This document shows positions 25,607-33,485 of a stretch of 48,682 nt of DNA, in pieces. The notes under the pieces were generated by a model. That model saw only the letters and a program-made list of their open reading frames with translations, did no database searches and had not been told where the DNA came from. Where the stretch lies: positions 1 through 48,682 of the forward strand of contig MTON01000023.1 of NCBI GenBank assembly GCA_002010665.1. Reading direction: 5' to 3'. Position numbers and translations under genes: made by a program. The DNA is from Candidatus Aminicenantes bacterium JdFR-78 (GTDB lineage: Bacteria; Acidobacteriota; Aminicenantia; JdFR-78). Positions within the stretch are counted from its first letter, which is position 1; every line of letters starts with the position of its first letter.

Positions 25607-26066
25607 AATCACTTTAATTGCGGTATTAGTTTTGATTTTATCTTTTTTTATTTTTGCGCAGAAAAATGAAAAACCTTTAGTTAGAGTGGATTTGCTCAAG
25701 CTTAAGCATAAAATTAACGAATCAGGGAAGAGAAGAAATATTTTTTCATGGGAAATAATCTCCAAAAGAACTGGCGAAACTGAGGAAAAGGGAAACATCA
25801 AAACAGGACGAAAGCCTTTTAAGAAAGAATCTGATACTGAAAGTAATCTGTTGCTGGATATCAAATATGTTGGCTTTGTGTTTTCAGGGGAAAAGATCGT
25901 GGGAATAATTGTTTTTGGAAAAGAAGAATTTATAATAAAAGAAGGGGATACAATTGAAAATATCGGGAAGGTCAAGAAAATAACTCCCAAGGAGATTGAA
26001 ATAATTCTCAATAATTCTAAGATAATTAAAATCCCCATTCAGGAAGAGGAGGAGTATATTTTTTAA
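25596..26066 (+). CDS. pilP: PilP-like periplasmic pilus assembly protein
   Basis: A 156-residue protein with a signal anchor (residues 1-21, MKNKITLIAVLVLIL), a charged disordered linker (about 45-85) and a C-terminal small beta domain (about 88-150; LDIKYVGFVFSGEKIVGIIVFG, IKEGDTIENIGKVKKI). The C-terminal pattern matches the HR/PilP-type domain that docks to the secretin. No lipobox is seen, unlike E. coli-type PilP. It lies 15 nt upstream of the secretin start. Confidence 0.75.
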   Translation: MKNKITLIAVLVLILSFFIFAQKNEKPLVRVDLLKLKHKINESGKRRNIFSWEIISKRTGETEEKGNIKTGRKPFKKESDTESNLLLDIKYVGFVFSGEKIVGIIVFGKEEFIIKEGDTIENIGKVKKITPKEIEIILNNSKIIKIPIQEEEEYIF

Positions 26067-26081
26067 TTTTTGGAGGTTAAC

Positions 26082-28187
26082 ATGAGAGGAAAAAGGATAT
26101 ATATAATAGGGGGATTACTTTTTACGCTTATTATTCTTCTTACAGCATGTGCGACTTTCAATACATATTACAAACTTGGGTATCAGGCGTCTTTAAATAA
26201 AGATTGGGATAAAGCTGTTAAATATTTTGAGAGAGCTCTAAAAGAGGATCCTAAAAATTCTGTTTACAGAGTAGCTCTTGCAAGGGCTAAAATAGAAGCA
26301 TGTAATTATCATCTCATCGAAGCGAGGAGAAAAGCACGCATTGGAAAAAAAGATGAAGCCATAAAAGAATATAGAAAAGCTCTCTTTTATGATCCATTAA
26401 ATGGAATGATTATTAATGAGATGAGAGAATTGAGGGGAGAAGAGGTTAAAAAGCCAGAAGTTAAAATTGAAGTTCCTGTTAAACTTAAAACAGATAAAGA
26501 GAAAATAAATCTAAAATTTATAGATACAAATTTAAGTTCAATCTTTAAAGCTCTTGGCAAGCATGCTGGAATCAATGTCCTTTTTGATGAGCAATTTAAG
26601 GATAAACCAATGAGTTTTTCTATAGAGGATATGACATTTAAAGAGGCTCTTGATTCTTTATGTTTAGCAACAAGAAATTTTTATAGGGTAGTAAATGAGA
26701 GAACTATTATTATAGTTCCTGATAATGCAATGAAAAGAAGACAGTATGAAATAACTGCTATAAAAACCTTCTATCTCTCAAATGCTAAAGCAGAGGATGT
26801 GAGAGCAGTTCTCAGTCAGGTTCTCAGAACAGAGTATAGACCTCCATTCATTTATGTTGATAAGAATCTGAATTCAATAACCTTAAGGGACAGCCCTGAA
26901 AATATAAGATTAGCTGAGAAATTAATTAAGAATATGGATAAAGCAAAGGGTGAAGTAATAATTGACCTTGAAATTATGGAAGTAAGCCGTTCGAAATTAA
27001 GACAATATGGAATTGATTTTGATACTTATGGAGTTGGGTTAAAATATGAAACTCCTGCAAGTGGTGAAGAAAAAGGATGGATAAATTTGCCGGAGCTGGA
27101 TTTTTCACAAAGATCAAATTACTTTATCACTTTACCAACTTCATTCATTAAGCTACTTGAAACTGATGCTGATACCAAGATAATTGCTCAGCCCAGATTG
27201 AGGGGAATTGAGGGAGAGGAAATAACCTATACAGTTGGAGATAAAGTTCCAATACCCAGAACAACCTTTACTCCAATTGCTGCAGGGGGAGTGAGTCAGC
27301 AGCCCATAACCTCTTTTGAATATCAAGATGTTGGAATAACATTAAAAATAACCCCTTATATCCATTTTGAAAGGGAGGTTACACTGGAGTTAGAGATAAA
27401 AGTGACCTCTCTTAGTGGAACAGGATATGCGGGCATCCCGATTCTCGGCACAAGAGAGGTAAAAAATGTAATTCGTTTAAAGGAAGGAGAGACGAATCTT
27501 CTTGCTGGATTGCTTAGGGATGAGGAAAGAAAGTCACTGAAAGGAATTGCTGGTCTTAAAAATTTACCAATAATAGGGAGTCTTTTCTCCAGCACTGACC
27601 AGACCATAAGCCAAACTGATATTATTTTAACCATAACTCCTTATATAATTCGCTCAATTTCCATTGACAAGGAAAATCTGGAGCCTTTGTGGATTGGATT
27701 AAAAGAGGAGCCAACACGTGGACTTCCAGAAGTTGAATTTCCTGAAGAAGAGAGGAGACCTCGAGAAATTGAGAGAGAGAAAAATGAGATTTCAATTTCC
27801 CCTTCCTATTTTACTGTTCCAAAAGGGAGAGAATTTTTTGTAAATATTTTAATTCGTAGTGATGAGGAAGTAGGGAATATGTCCATTACTTTGAATTTTG
27901 ATCCCAATATACTTCAGGCAAAAGATGTTAGACCCGGAGGTTTTATTAATCAGTTTGGCAGAAATGTTCCTTTCCTTAAAAATATAGCTAATGGAACAAT
28001 AACAATAGGTTTTTCAAGCCCTGATATAAGCAAGGGGGCTAAAGGAAGAGGTGTATTTGCCCGTATTTCTTTTATAGCAAAAAACAGAGGAGAAGGCTCA
28101 ATTTCAATAACTTCTGTTTCTGCAAATGCTCCAACTGGTAAATTAATTTCCTTTATTACAAGAGATGGAAAAGTTAAAGTCGAATGA
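26082..28187 (+). CDS. Lipoprotein secretin with N-terminal TPR and C-terminal cohesin domain (PilQ/GspD-like)
   Basis: A 701-residue outer-membrane channel. The start is the ATG at 26082 with GGAGG six bases before it; an in-frame TTG at 26070 is part of that site. A signal peptide ends in the lipobox LTAC. TPR-like helices follow (about 28-120), then an N0/STN domain (about 138-200), an N1/NolW domain (about 230-290) and the secretin core (about 300-530) with VPIPRTTFTPIAAGG and VGITLKITPYI. The last ~130 residues form a cohesin-type beta-sandwich (NMSITLNFDPNILQAKDV). Secretins with this C-terminal addition occur in Acidobacteriota-like genomes. It is the last gene of the pil operon. Confidence 0.88.
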   Translation: MRGKRIYIIGGLLFTLIILLTACATFNTYYKLGYQASLNKDWDKAVKYFERALKEDPKNSVYRVALARAKIEACNYHLIEARRKARIGKKDEAIKEYRKALFYDPLNGMIINEMRELRGEEVKKPEVKIEVPVKLKTDKEKINLKFIDTNLSSIFKALGKHAGINVLFDEQFKDKPMSFSIEDMTFKEALDSLCLATRNFYRVVNERTIIIVPDNAMKRRQYEITAIKTFYLSNAKAEDVRAVLSQVLRTEYRPPFIYVDKNLNSITLRDSPENIRLAEKLIKNMDKAKGEVIIDLEIMEVSRSKLRQYGIDFDTYGVGLKYETPASGEEKGWINLPELDFSQRSNYFITLPTSFIKLLETDADTKIIAQPRLRGIEGEEITYTVGDKVPIPRTTFTPIAAGGVSQQPITSFEYQDVGITLKITPYIHFEREVTLELEIKVTSLSGTGYAGIPILGTREVKNVIRLKEGETNLLAGLLRDEERKSLKGIAGLKNLPIIGSLFSSTDQTISQTDIILTITPYIIRSISIDKENLEPLWIGLKEEPTRGLPEVEFPEEERRPREIEREKNEISISPSYFTVPKGREFFVNILIRSDEEVGNMSITLNFDPNILQAKDVRPGGFINQFGRNVPFLKNIANGTITIGFSSPDISKGAKGRGVFARISFIAKNRGEGSISITSVSANAPTGKLISFITRDGKVKVE

Positions 28188-28188
28188 A

Positions 28189-28217
28189 TTGACAGAAATT
28201 TTGAAAATTGTTATAAA
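28189..28217 (+). promoter_or_regulatory. Promoter of tRNA-Met / tilS
   Basis: TTGACA (28189-28194), 17-nt spacer, TATAAA (28212-28217), just after the secretin stop at 28187. The tRNA begins 12 bases downstream. Confidence 0.8.
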
Positions 28218-28228
28218 TTTCTTGAAAT

Positions 28229-28302
28229 GGCGGTGTAGCTCAGTTGGTTAGAGCATGCGGCTCATATCCGCAGCGTCGGGGGTTCGAATCCCTCCACCGC
28301 CA
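28229..28302 (+). tRNA. tRNA-Met (CAT anticodon)
   Basis: A 74-nt cloverleaf. The acceptor stem GGCGGTG (28229-28235) pairs with CACCGCC (28295-28301), with discriminator A at 28302. Anticodon stem TGCGG/CCGCA encloses loop CTCATAT, anticodon CAT. The T-arm has GGTTCGAATCC; CCA is not encoded. The acceptor stem and D-arm resemble Bacillus elongator tRNA-Met. A tRNA-Ile2 (CAT, modified to lysidine) is the alternative, of interest since tilS follows, but I favour elongator Met. Confidence 0.92.
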
Positions 28303-28314
28303 CTTTCCAGATAA

Positions 28315-29700
28315 ATGCTTTTTAAAAAATTTAAAAAGACCATTCAGAAGTATAATCTCATTCAGAAAAACGATAATATCCTCGTTGCCTTTTCAGGGGG
28401 ACCTGATTCTACTGCACTTGTTTTATTACTCCTCGAATATCAGAAGGAATTACCTTTTTCTATTCACTTGGCCCATTTTAATCATAAATTAAGAAAGGAA
28501 GCTGATAAGGATGAGGAGCATGCAAAAAAATTTGCTGAGAGAGAGAATCTTCCCCTTGTGATAGGATGCGAGAATGTAAGAGAATATGCAAAAAAGCACT
28601 CAATGAATATAGAAGAAGCAGGAAGAGAATTAAGATATTTATTCCTTAAAGAAGTGGCAAAAAAAATCAATGCTAATAAAATAGCTCTTGGACATAACCT
28701 AACTGATCAGGCAGAAACTTTTTTAATGAGGATTATAAGAGGAACAGGCTTAACAGGGTTAGGTGGAATTTATCCGGTAAAAGAAGGGATTTTTATAAGG
28801 CCTTTGATTGAGATTGAGAAAGAAGAGATAGAGACCTATTTAATGGAGAGAAGGGTGCCATTCTGCATTGATAGAAGCAATCTTGATTCTCGTTTTCTCA
28901 GAAACAGAATAAGGATTGAACTTCTGCCCTTCCTTAAAAAAAGGTTCTCCAGAAAAATTATTTCTCATATTGGAAAATTATCAGAATTAATAAGAGAAGA
29001 AGAAGAGTTGATTGAAGAAATAGCTGAGAATGAATTGAAAAAAATAGAAACAGAGAAAGATGGAATTTATGGTCTGGATTACAGGAAGTTAGAGAAATAT
29101 CCAGTAGCTCTTAAAAGGAGGATTTTGCGGAGTTTTATTAAAAGGATTAAAGGAAATTTAAGAGGAATAACTTACACCCACATTCAATCTCTTTTAAATT
29201 TGGAGAAAAATAAAGAAGTGCATTTAATCACGGGTTTAAAAATCAGAAGAGAAGGGGATTTGCTTTATTTGAAGACAGAAAAATCAGATAAGGTCGTGAA
29301 TTATGAATATTTACTGGAAGAAAACGATGAAATTGAGATAAAGGAATGTGAGTTAAAATTCAGAACGAAGGTAATTTCTTCTTTTGACTATAGCCAACTG
29401 GACTTCAATGATGATTACAGGGGATATCTGGATTATGAAAAATTGAAATTTCCCCTTCTTGTAAGAAACAGAAAAAATGGAGATTCATATCATCCACTGG
29501 GTGCACCTGGCAAGAAAAAATTAAAAGAAATAATGAGAGCAAAGGGAATACCTCTAAGAGAGAGAAAGAACAGGCCTGTTTTCCTCTCTAAAAATGAAAT
29601 TATTTGGGTTTTAGGACTCCCGGTTTCAGAAAAGTATAAAGTAACCCCCTTAACTAAAAAGATTTTTTTGATTGAACGAATCGAAGAAACAAAAAGCTAA
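28315..29700 (+). CDS. tilS: tRNA(Ile)-lysidine synthase
   Basis: A 461-residue enzyme that converts the CAU anticodon of tRNA-Ile2 to lysidine, changing it from Met to Ile specificity. The PP-loop is SGGPDS at residues 27-32 and the HNLTDQAETFLMRIIRGTG segment is the usual TilS signature. A C-terminal TilS domain includes NGDSYHPLGAPGKKKLKEIMRA. Length is normal. The ATG is 12 nt after the tRNA-Met gene with no Shine-Dalgarno, so it is probably co-transcribed with that tRNA and released by tRNA processing. Confidence 0.94.
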   Translation: MLFKKFKKTIQKYNLIQKNDNILVAFSGGPDSTALVLLLLEYQKELPFSIHLAHFNHKLRKEADKDEEHAKKFAERENLPLVIGCENVREYAKKHSMNIEEAGRELRYLFLKEVAKKINANKIALGHNLTDQAETFLMRIIRGTGLTGLGGIYPVKEGIFIRPLIEIEKEEIETYLMERRVPFCIDRSNLDSRFLRNRIRIELLPFLKKRFSRKIISHIGKLSELIREEEELIEEIAENELKKIETEKDGIYGLDYRKLEKYPVALKRRILRSFIKRIKGNLRGITYTHIQSLLNLEKNKEVHLITGLKIRREGDLLYLKTEKSDKVVNYEYLLEENDEIEIKECELKFRTKVISSFDYSQLDFNDDYRGYLDYEKLKFPLLVRNRKNGDSYHPLGAPGKKKLKEIMRAKGIPLRERKNRPVFLSKNEIIWVLGLPVSEKYKVTPLTKKIFLIERIEETKS

Positions 29701-29749
29701 GAATTAAAAGTTAAAAAACTACAATTAAGAACTAAAAATTTATTAATTT

Positions 29750-31630
29750 TTACATATAATTCTTTCTCCAAACTTCAAAAACCAGTAAAGCCCATAAGCG
29801 ATGACTATGATTTTCTTTTCCGCTTAAATGCTCATCAATCATTTTTTTAATAAACGAGAAATTAAAAAATTCAGAAATGTTTTTTTCATTGAGATAATCA
29901 AAAAGAAAATCTTTTAATTCATTTCTAAGCCAGTTTTTTATCGGGATACTAAACCCTTCTTTGCTTCTATAAATGTTTTCCTTTGGCAAGAGTCTTTCCA
30001 TGGTCTTTTTGAATATCCATTTTGTTTTGAGTCCTTTTAATTTATATTTTCCCGGAATTTGAAATACAAATTCTACTAATTTATGGTCAAGTAATGGAAC
30101 TCTTGTTTCAAGGGAAACTGCCATGCTCATTCTATCAACTTTTACAAGAATGTCATCAGAAAGATAAGTTTTTAAGTCAAGATAAAGTTCTTTATTTATG
30201 TCGTCCATATAATAAGCGTTTTTTAAATATTCAATAAAGGGATATCTTTCAAGAATATTTTTTGAATTTTTTAAATCATTAAAAAGAGCAGGAGAATACA
30301 ATTTTTTCTTATAATTGTAATTAAGAAACATCATCCAACGAAAGTGCCTATTTGTATCAGCATAGTAAAATCCTTCACTGTATCTTTTTAGTTTATTCCA
30401 GAAACCCTTTTTCTTTTTTTCTTGTGGTGGTAAGGGAGAGAGAGCATATTTAAGGAAATGATTTAAAGGAAATAAAAAAGGTATGCTGGCCAGTTTCTGA
30501 GCTTGATAATGTTCATAACCTCCAAATACCTCATCTCCTCCATCACCAGATAAAATTACTTTCACATAATCACGAGCTATTTTTGAAACAAGATAGGTTG
30601 GAAAAATTGAGAAATCTCCAAAGGGTTCATCAAGATAATTTATAAGTTTCTCAGTTAAATCCATTACTTCAGGTGTTATTGTAAATTCATGGTGTTCTGT
30701 ATTGAATTTCTTAGCAATAATTCTTGCAAATTTTAATTCATTGTAAGATTTCTCCTCAAAGCCGATTGAAAAAGTTTTTACTGGTTTTACTCCAAGTTCA
30801 CTCATTAAACCAACTATAGTGCTTGAATCAATTCCGCCACTGAGAAAACAGCCAAGAGGGACATCACTTATCAGTCTAAGTTTAACTGATTCTTTTAAGA
30901 GATAGTAAAGTTGCTCGCAATATTCATTTATATCTTTGATCTTTAGGCTGTCACACTTCTCTTCGATATCCCAGTACTTTTTAATTTTAATCTTTCCATT
31001 TTTATAAATAAGAATATGTCCAGCTTTTAATTTTTTTACATTTTTAAAAATAGTATAGGGTGCAGGTATATATTCCAAAGTTAAAAATAAATCCAAAGCT
31101 TCAAAGTCTATTTCCTTTTCAATTTCTTGATATTTCAAAAGAGTTTTTAATTCAGAACCAAAAACTATTGTTCCATCTTTGAGAAGGGTGTAATAAAGAG
31201 GTTTTATTCCTATTCTATCCCTTACAAGAATTAATTTTTTTTCTCTTCCGTCCCATATTGCAAAAGCAAACATTCCTCTCAATTTTTTTACAAAATTCTC
31301 ACCCCATTCTTCATAAGAATGAACTACTGTTTCTGTATCACCTTTTGATTTAAATTTGTGTCCTCTTTTCACAAGTTCATTTCTTAATTCAGGAAAATTA
31401 TAGACTTCTCCATTGTAAGCAATCCATATATTTCCGTCTTCATTTGAAAGAGGCTGATGTCCGGTTACAAGATCTATTATGCTTAGCCTTCTTGCACCGA
31501 GTGCGACATTTTCATTTATAAAAATTCCCTCATCATCAGGTCCTCTGTGGATAATCGAGTCGCACATGGATTTAATTAGGGATAAGGGAACAGGTTTTTC
31601 AGTATGGACAATTCCACAAATACCGCACAT
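29750..31630 (-). CDS. asnB: Asparagine synthase (glutamine-hydrolysing), AsnB family
   Basis: A 626-residue protein. The N-terminal glutaminase domain begins MCGICGI, with Cys2 as the catalytic nucleophile. RRLSIIDL and YNGEVYNF are typical. The synthetase domain has the ATP pyrophosphatase loop LSGGIDSST and the SGDGGDEVFGGYEHY motif. It makes Asn from Asp and Gln. Paralogues of this long type also modify surface polysaccharides or peptides, and its coupling to a GT-C membrane protein (stop TAA, one base, ATG) leaves that possible. It ends in an AT-only hairpin. Confidence 0.88.
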   Translation of the reverse strand: MCGICGIVHTEKPVPLSLIKSMCDSIIHRGPDDEGIFINENVALGARRLSIIDLVTGHQPLSNEDGNIWIAYNGEVYNFPELRNELVKRGHKFKSKGDTETVVHSYEEWGENFVKKLRGMFAFAIWDGREKKLILVRDRIGIKPLYYTLLKDGTIVFGSELKTLLKYQEIEKEIDFEALDLFLTLEYIPAPYTIFKNVKKLKAGHILIYKNGKIKIKKYWDIEEKCDSLKIKDINEYCEQLYYLLKESVKLRLISDVPLGCFLSGGIDSSTIVGLMSELGVKPVKTFSIGFEEKSYNELKFARIIAKKFNTEHHEFTITPEVMDLTEKLINYLDEPFGDFSIFPTYLVSKIARDYVKVILSGDGGDEVFGGYEHYQAQKLASIPFLFPLNHFLKYALSPLPPQEKKKKGFWNKLKRYSEGFYYADTNRHFRWMMFLNYNYKKKLYSPALFNDLKNSKNILERYPFIEYLKNAYYMDDINKELYLDLKTYLSDDILVKVDRMSMAVSLETRVPLLDHKLVEFVFQIPGKYKLKGLKTKWIFKKTMERLLPKENIYRSKEGFSIPIKNWLRNELKDFLFDYLNEKNISEFFNFSFIKKMIDEHLSGKENHSHRLWALLVFEVWRKNYM

Positions 31631-31631
31631 T

Positions 31632-33416
31632 TTAATGATATTTAATCTCTATTTCCACATATACTCCCAGGAATCTTCTATCAGTGCTTTTTTTGTCTTC
31701 CAGGTATGGTATTGCTCCTTTATTGGATTTTATTTTCAAATGATAGATGTAAGAATTTCCAAATTTAAAGCCAGAGCCTGTTTTAAATTTGATTTCCTTT
31801 TTCTCTTTTCCGCTTAACTTAACTACCTTCTTTTTCCCGTCCACCTTTACAATTGCCTTATTTTTCAATCTTCCGTTATTGGTCAATTTTATGGTGAGTT
31901 CCTTTAGAGGATAATAGGTTCTTAAGAAGAATTCACATGTTTTATCACCAAAAGTCCAGAATCCGTTTCCTTGTTTCTTGTGGTAATTATCATTTAAAAA
32001 ATAAATCAGATAATCATTTGGAGGAGTGCCAAATCTTATCTTAAATGCAGAAGGATTTGTATTTGTAGGAAGAGTATTGATGAGGCTTTTTTCAATGGGA
32101 AGGAGGCTAAAAGGAATTCCTTTTCCGTGGGTCGCTGGATAGGATGAGGATTTAAAGGGAGTGACTAGGATTTGAGAAATAAAAATACTTGCAACTATCC
32201 AGTTTATAATTACCTCCTTTTTTGTTTTTATAATTTTCGACAAGAAGAAGAACATAGGATAGATATTAAGAAAATATCTATTTCCAAGTGTTCCTCCTCC
32301 ACCGATGTAATTATCTGGCATCAAGACAATATAAATTAGTATTTCAATAAAAATTGTTCCAAGAATAAGCCATTGATAAAGTTCCTTTTTATTGATTATG
32401 AAAATAATCAATGCAAGAAAAGCAGGAAAGAAGTACCATGCAATTCCTGAATATCTTCCGAAAAAGTAATAAAAGAAATTATAAACCACAATTTTTAGGG
32501 AAATGGGATGGGATTTAAAATAGTTTTCTGAGGTCATTTTATGGCCGATTGATTCAAAAGTGTATCCCTCCCTTTCATATGGGAAACGGAAATAGAAAGT
32601 TTTTCTTTCACCTCCCATATAATTCCAGTCAGATGTTAAAAGGTAATTAATTCCAAAAAATGAAAGTGAAGTAATAATGAAGATTAAGAGAATTATGAAG
32701 GATTTTAGCCATCTTTTTTTAATAAAGGAATAAAGGAATATCGGAGCAATCAGGACTATATTAGGGGGTTTTGAGAAAGTTGCAATTCCTGCTAAAAAGG
32801 AAGCAACATAATCTGAGTAATCGGAATTAAGAAATTTTTTAATGAAAGATCCATCTTTGTTTTTATTTTCTAATTTTATTTTATAGGCAAAGAGAAAAAT
32901 AACAGAAAAAGCAAGAAAGAAATTGAAGAATTCAGCAGTTATCCATATGAAGTAAATTATTGCAATTGAAGCAAATAAGAAAGTAAGTGTATAAATTAAT
33001 GAAATTCCCGAGGTATTCTTTATTGAAAGAAAGGAATATCCCATCAGGAGAATAAACAGAAGAAGTATTGAGTGAAAAACGAAGAATCCATGATAGTTGA
33101 AAATTCGAACAAATGGTGCAGCAAATAGAGGATAGGCGAATGACTTTGCGTAGAAAATCTCTCCTTTTTCATTTTTTTTGAGAAAAATTCCTTGGGGAGC
33201 TGAGAAGTCTTCGCAGAATCTATAAAGATCTTTTTTTGTGTAAGTTATGTCTCCATCATATGCAATGCTTTGAGTCATAATATAATAAATTGCTTCATCG
33301 GAAAAGAGCCAGTTTCTCTGAATTCCAGGAAGATTTATAAAAAGGGAAAAGCTCAAAAAGAAAAGAAAGATAAGAGATATAACAGTTAAAGCTGTTTTAT
33401 CTCCTGGAATTTTCAT
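31632..33416 (-). CDS. GT-C-type polytopic membrane protein (putative glycosyltransferase) with C-terminal beta domain
   Basis: A 594-residue protein with about 10-11 membrane helices. The first periplasmic loop has FSDEAIYYIMTQSIAY: an Asp-Glu pair close to the first helix, as in GT39/ArnT-like lipid-linked sugar transferases. The last ~150 residues are soluble, beta-rich and Lys/Gly-rich (KVDGKKKVVKLSGKEKKEI), an unusual addition for such an enzyme. It likely transfers a sugar or similar group from a polyprenyl donor at the periplasmic face; donor and acceptor are unknown. Only one base separates it from asnB. Confidence 0.65.
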   Translation of the reverse strand: MKIPGDKTALTVISLIFLFFLSFSLFINLPGIQRNWLFSDEAIYYIMTQSIAYDGDITYTKKDLYRFCEDFSAPQGIFLKKNEKGEIFYAKSFAYPLFAAPFVRIFNYHGFFVFHSILLLFILLMGYSFLSIKNTSGISLIYTLTFLFASIAIIYFIWITAEFFNFFLAFSVIFLFAYKIKLENKNKDGSFIKKFLNSDYSDYVASFLAGIATFSKPPNIVLIAPIFLYSFIKKRWLKSFIILLIFIITSLSFFGINYLLTSDWNYMGGERKTFYFRFPYEREGYTFESIGHKMTSENYFKSHPISLKIVVYNFFYYFFGRYSGIAWYFFPAFLALIIFIINKKELYQWLILGTIFIEILIYIVLMPDNYIGGGGTLGNRYFLNIYPMFFFLSKIIKTKKEVIINWIVASIFISQILVTPFKSSSYPATHGKGIPFSLLPIEKSLINTLPTNTNPSAFKIRFGTPPNDYLIYFLNDNYHKKQGNGFWTFGDKTCEFFLRTYYPLKELTIKLTNNGRLKNKAIVKVDGKKKVVKLSGKEKKEIKFKTGSGFKFGNSYIYHLKIKSNKGAIPYLEDKKSTDRRFLGVYVEIEIKYH

Positions 33417-33485
33417 TTTTGATTTTTAATCAATATCATATTCCAATTAAAAATTCAACTTAATCTGGAAATGAGTGTAATATAT

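Noticed and set aside
28229-28302. Calling the CAT tRNA as tRNA-Ile2 because tilS follows
   Set aside because: The GGCGGTG acceptor stem and D-arm resemble Bacillus elongator tRNA-Met; adjacency alone does not change its identity.
29733-29752. AT-only hairpin between tilS and asnB
   Set aside because: Eight A/T pairs in AT-rich DNA can occur by chance; termination of either gene cannot be supported.
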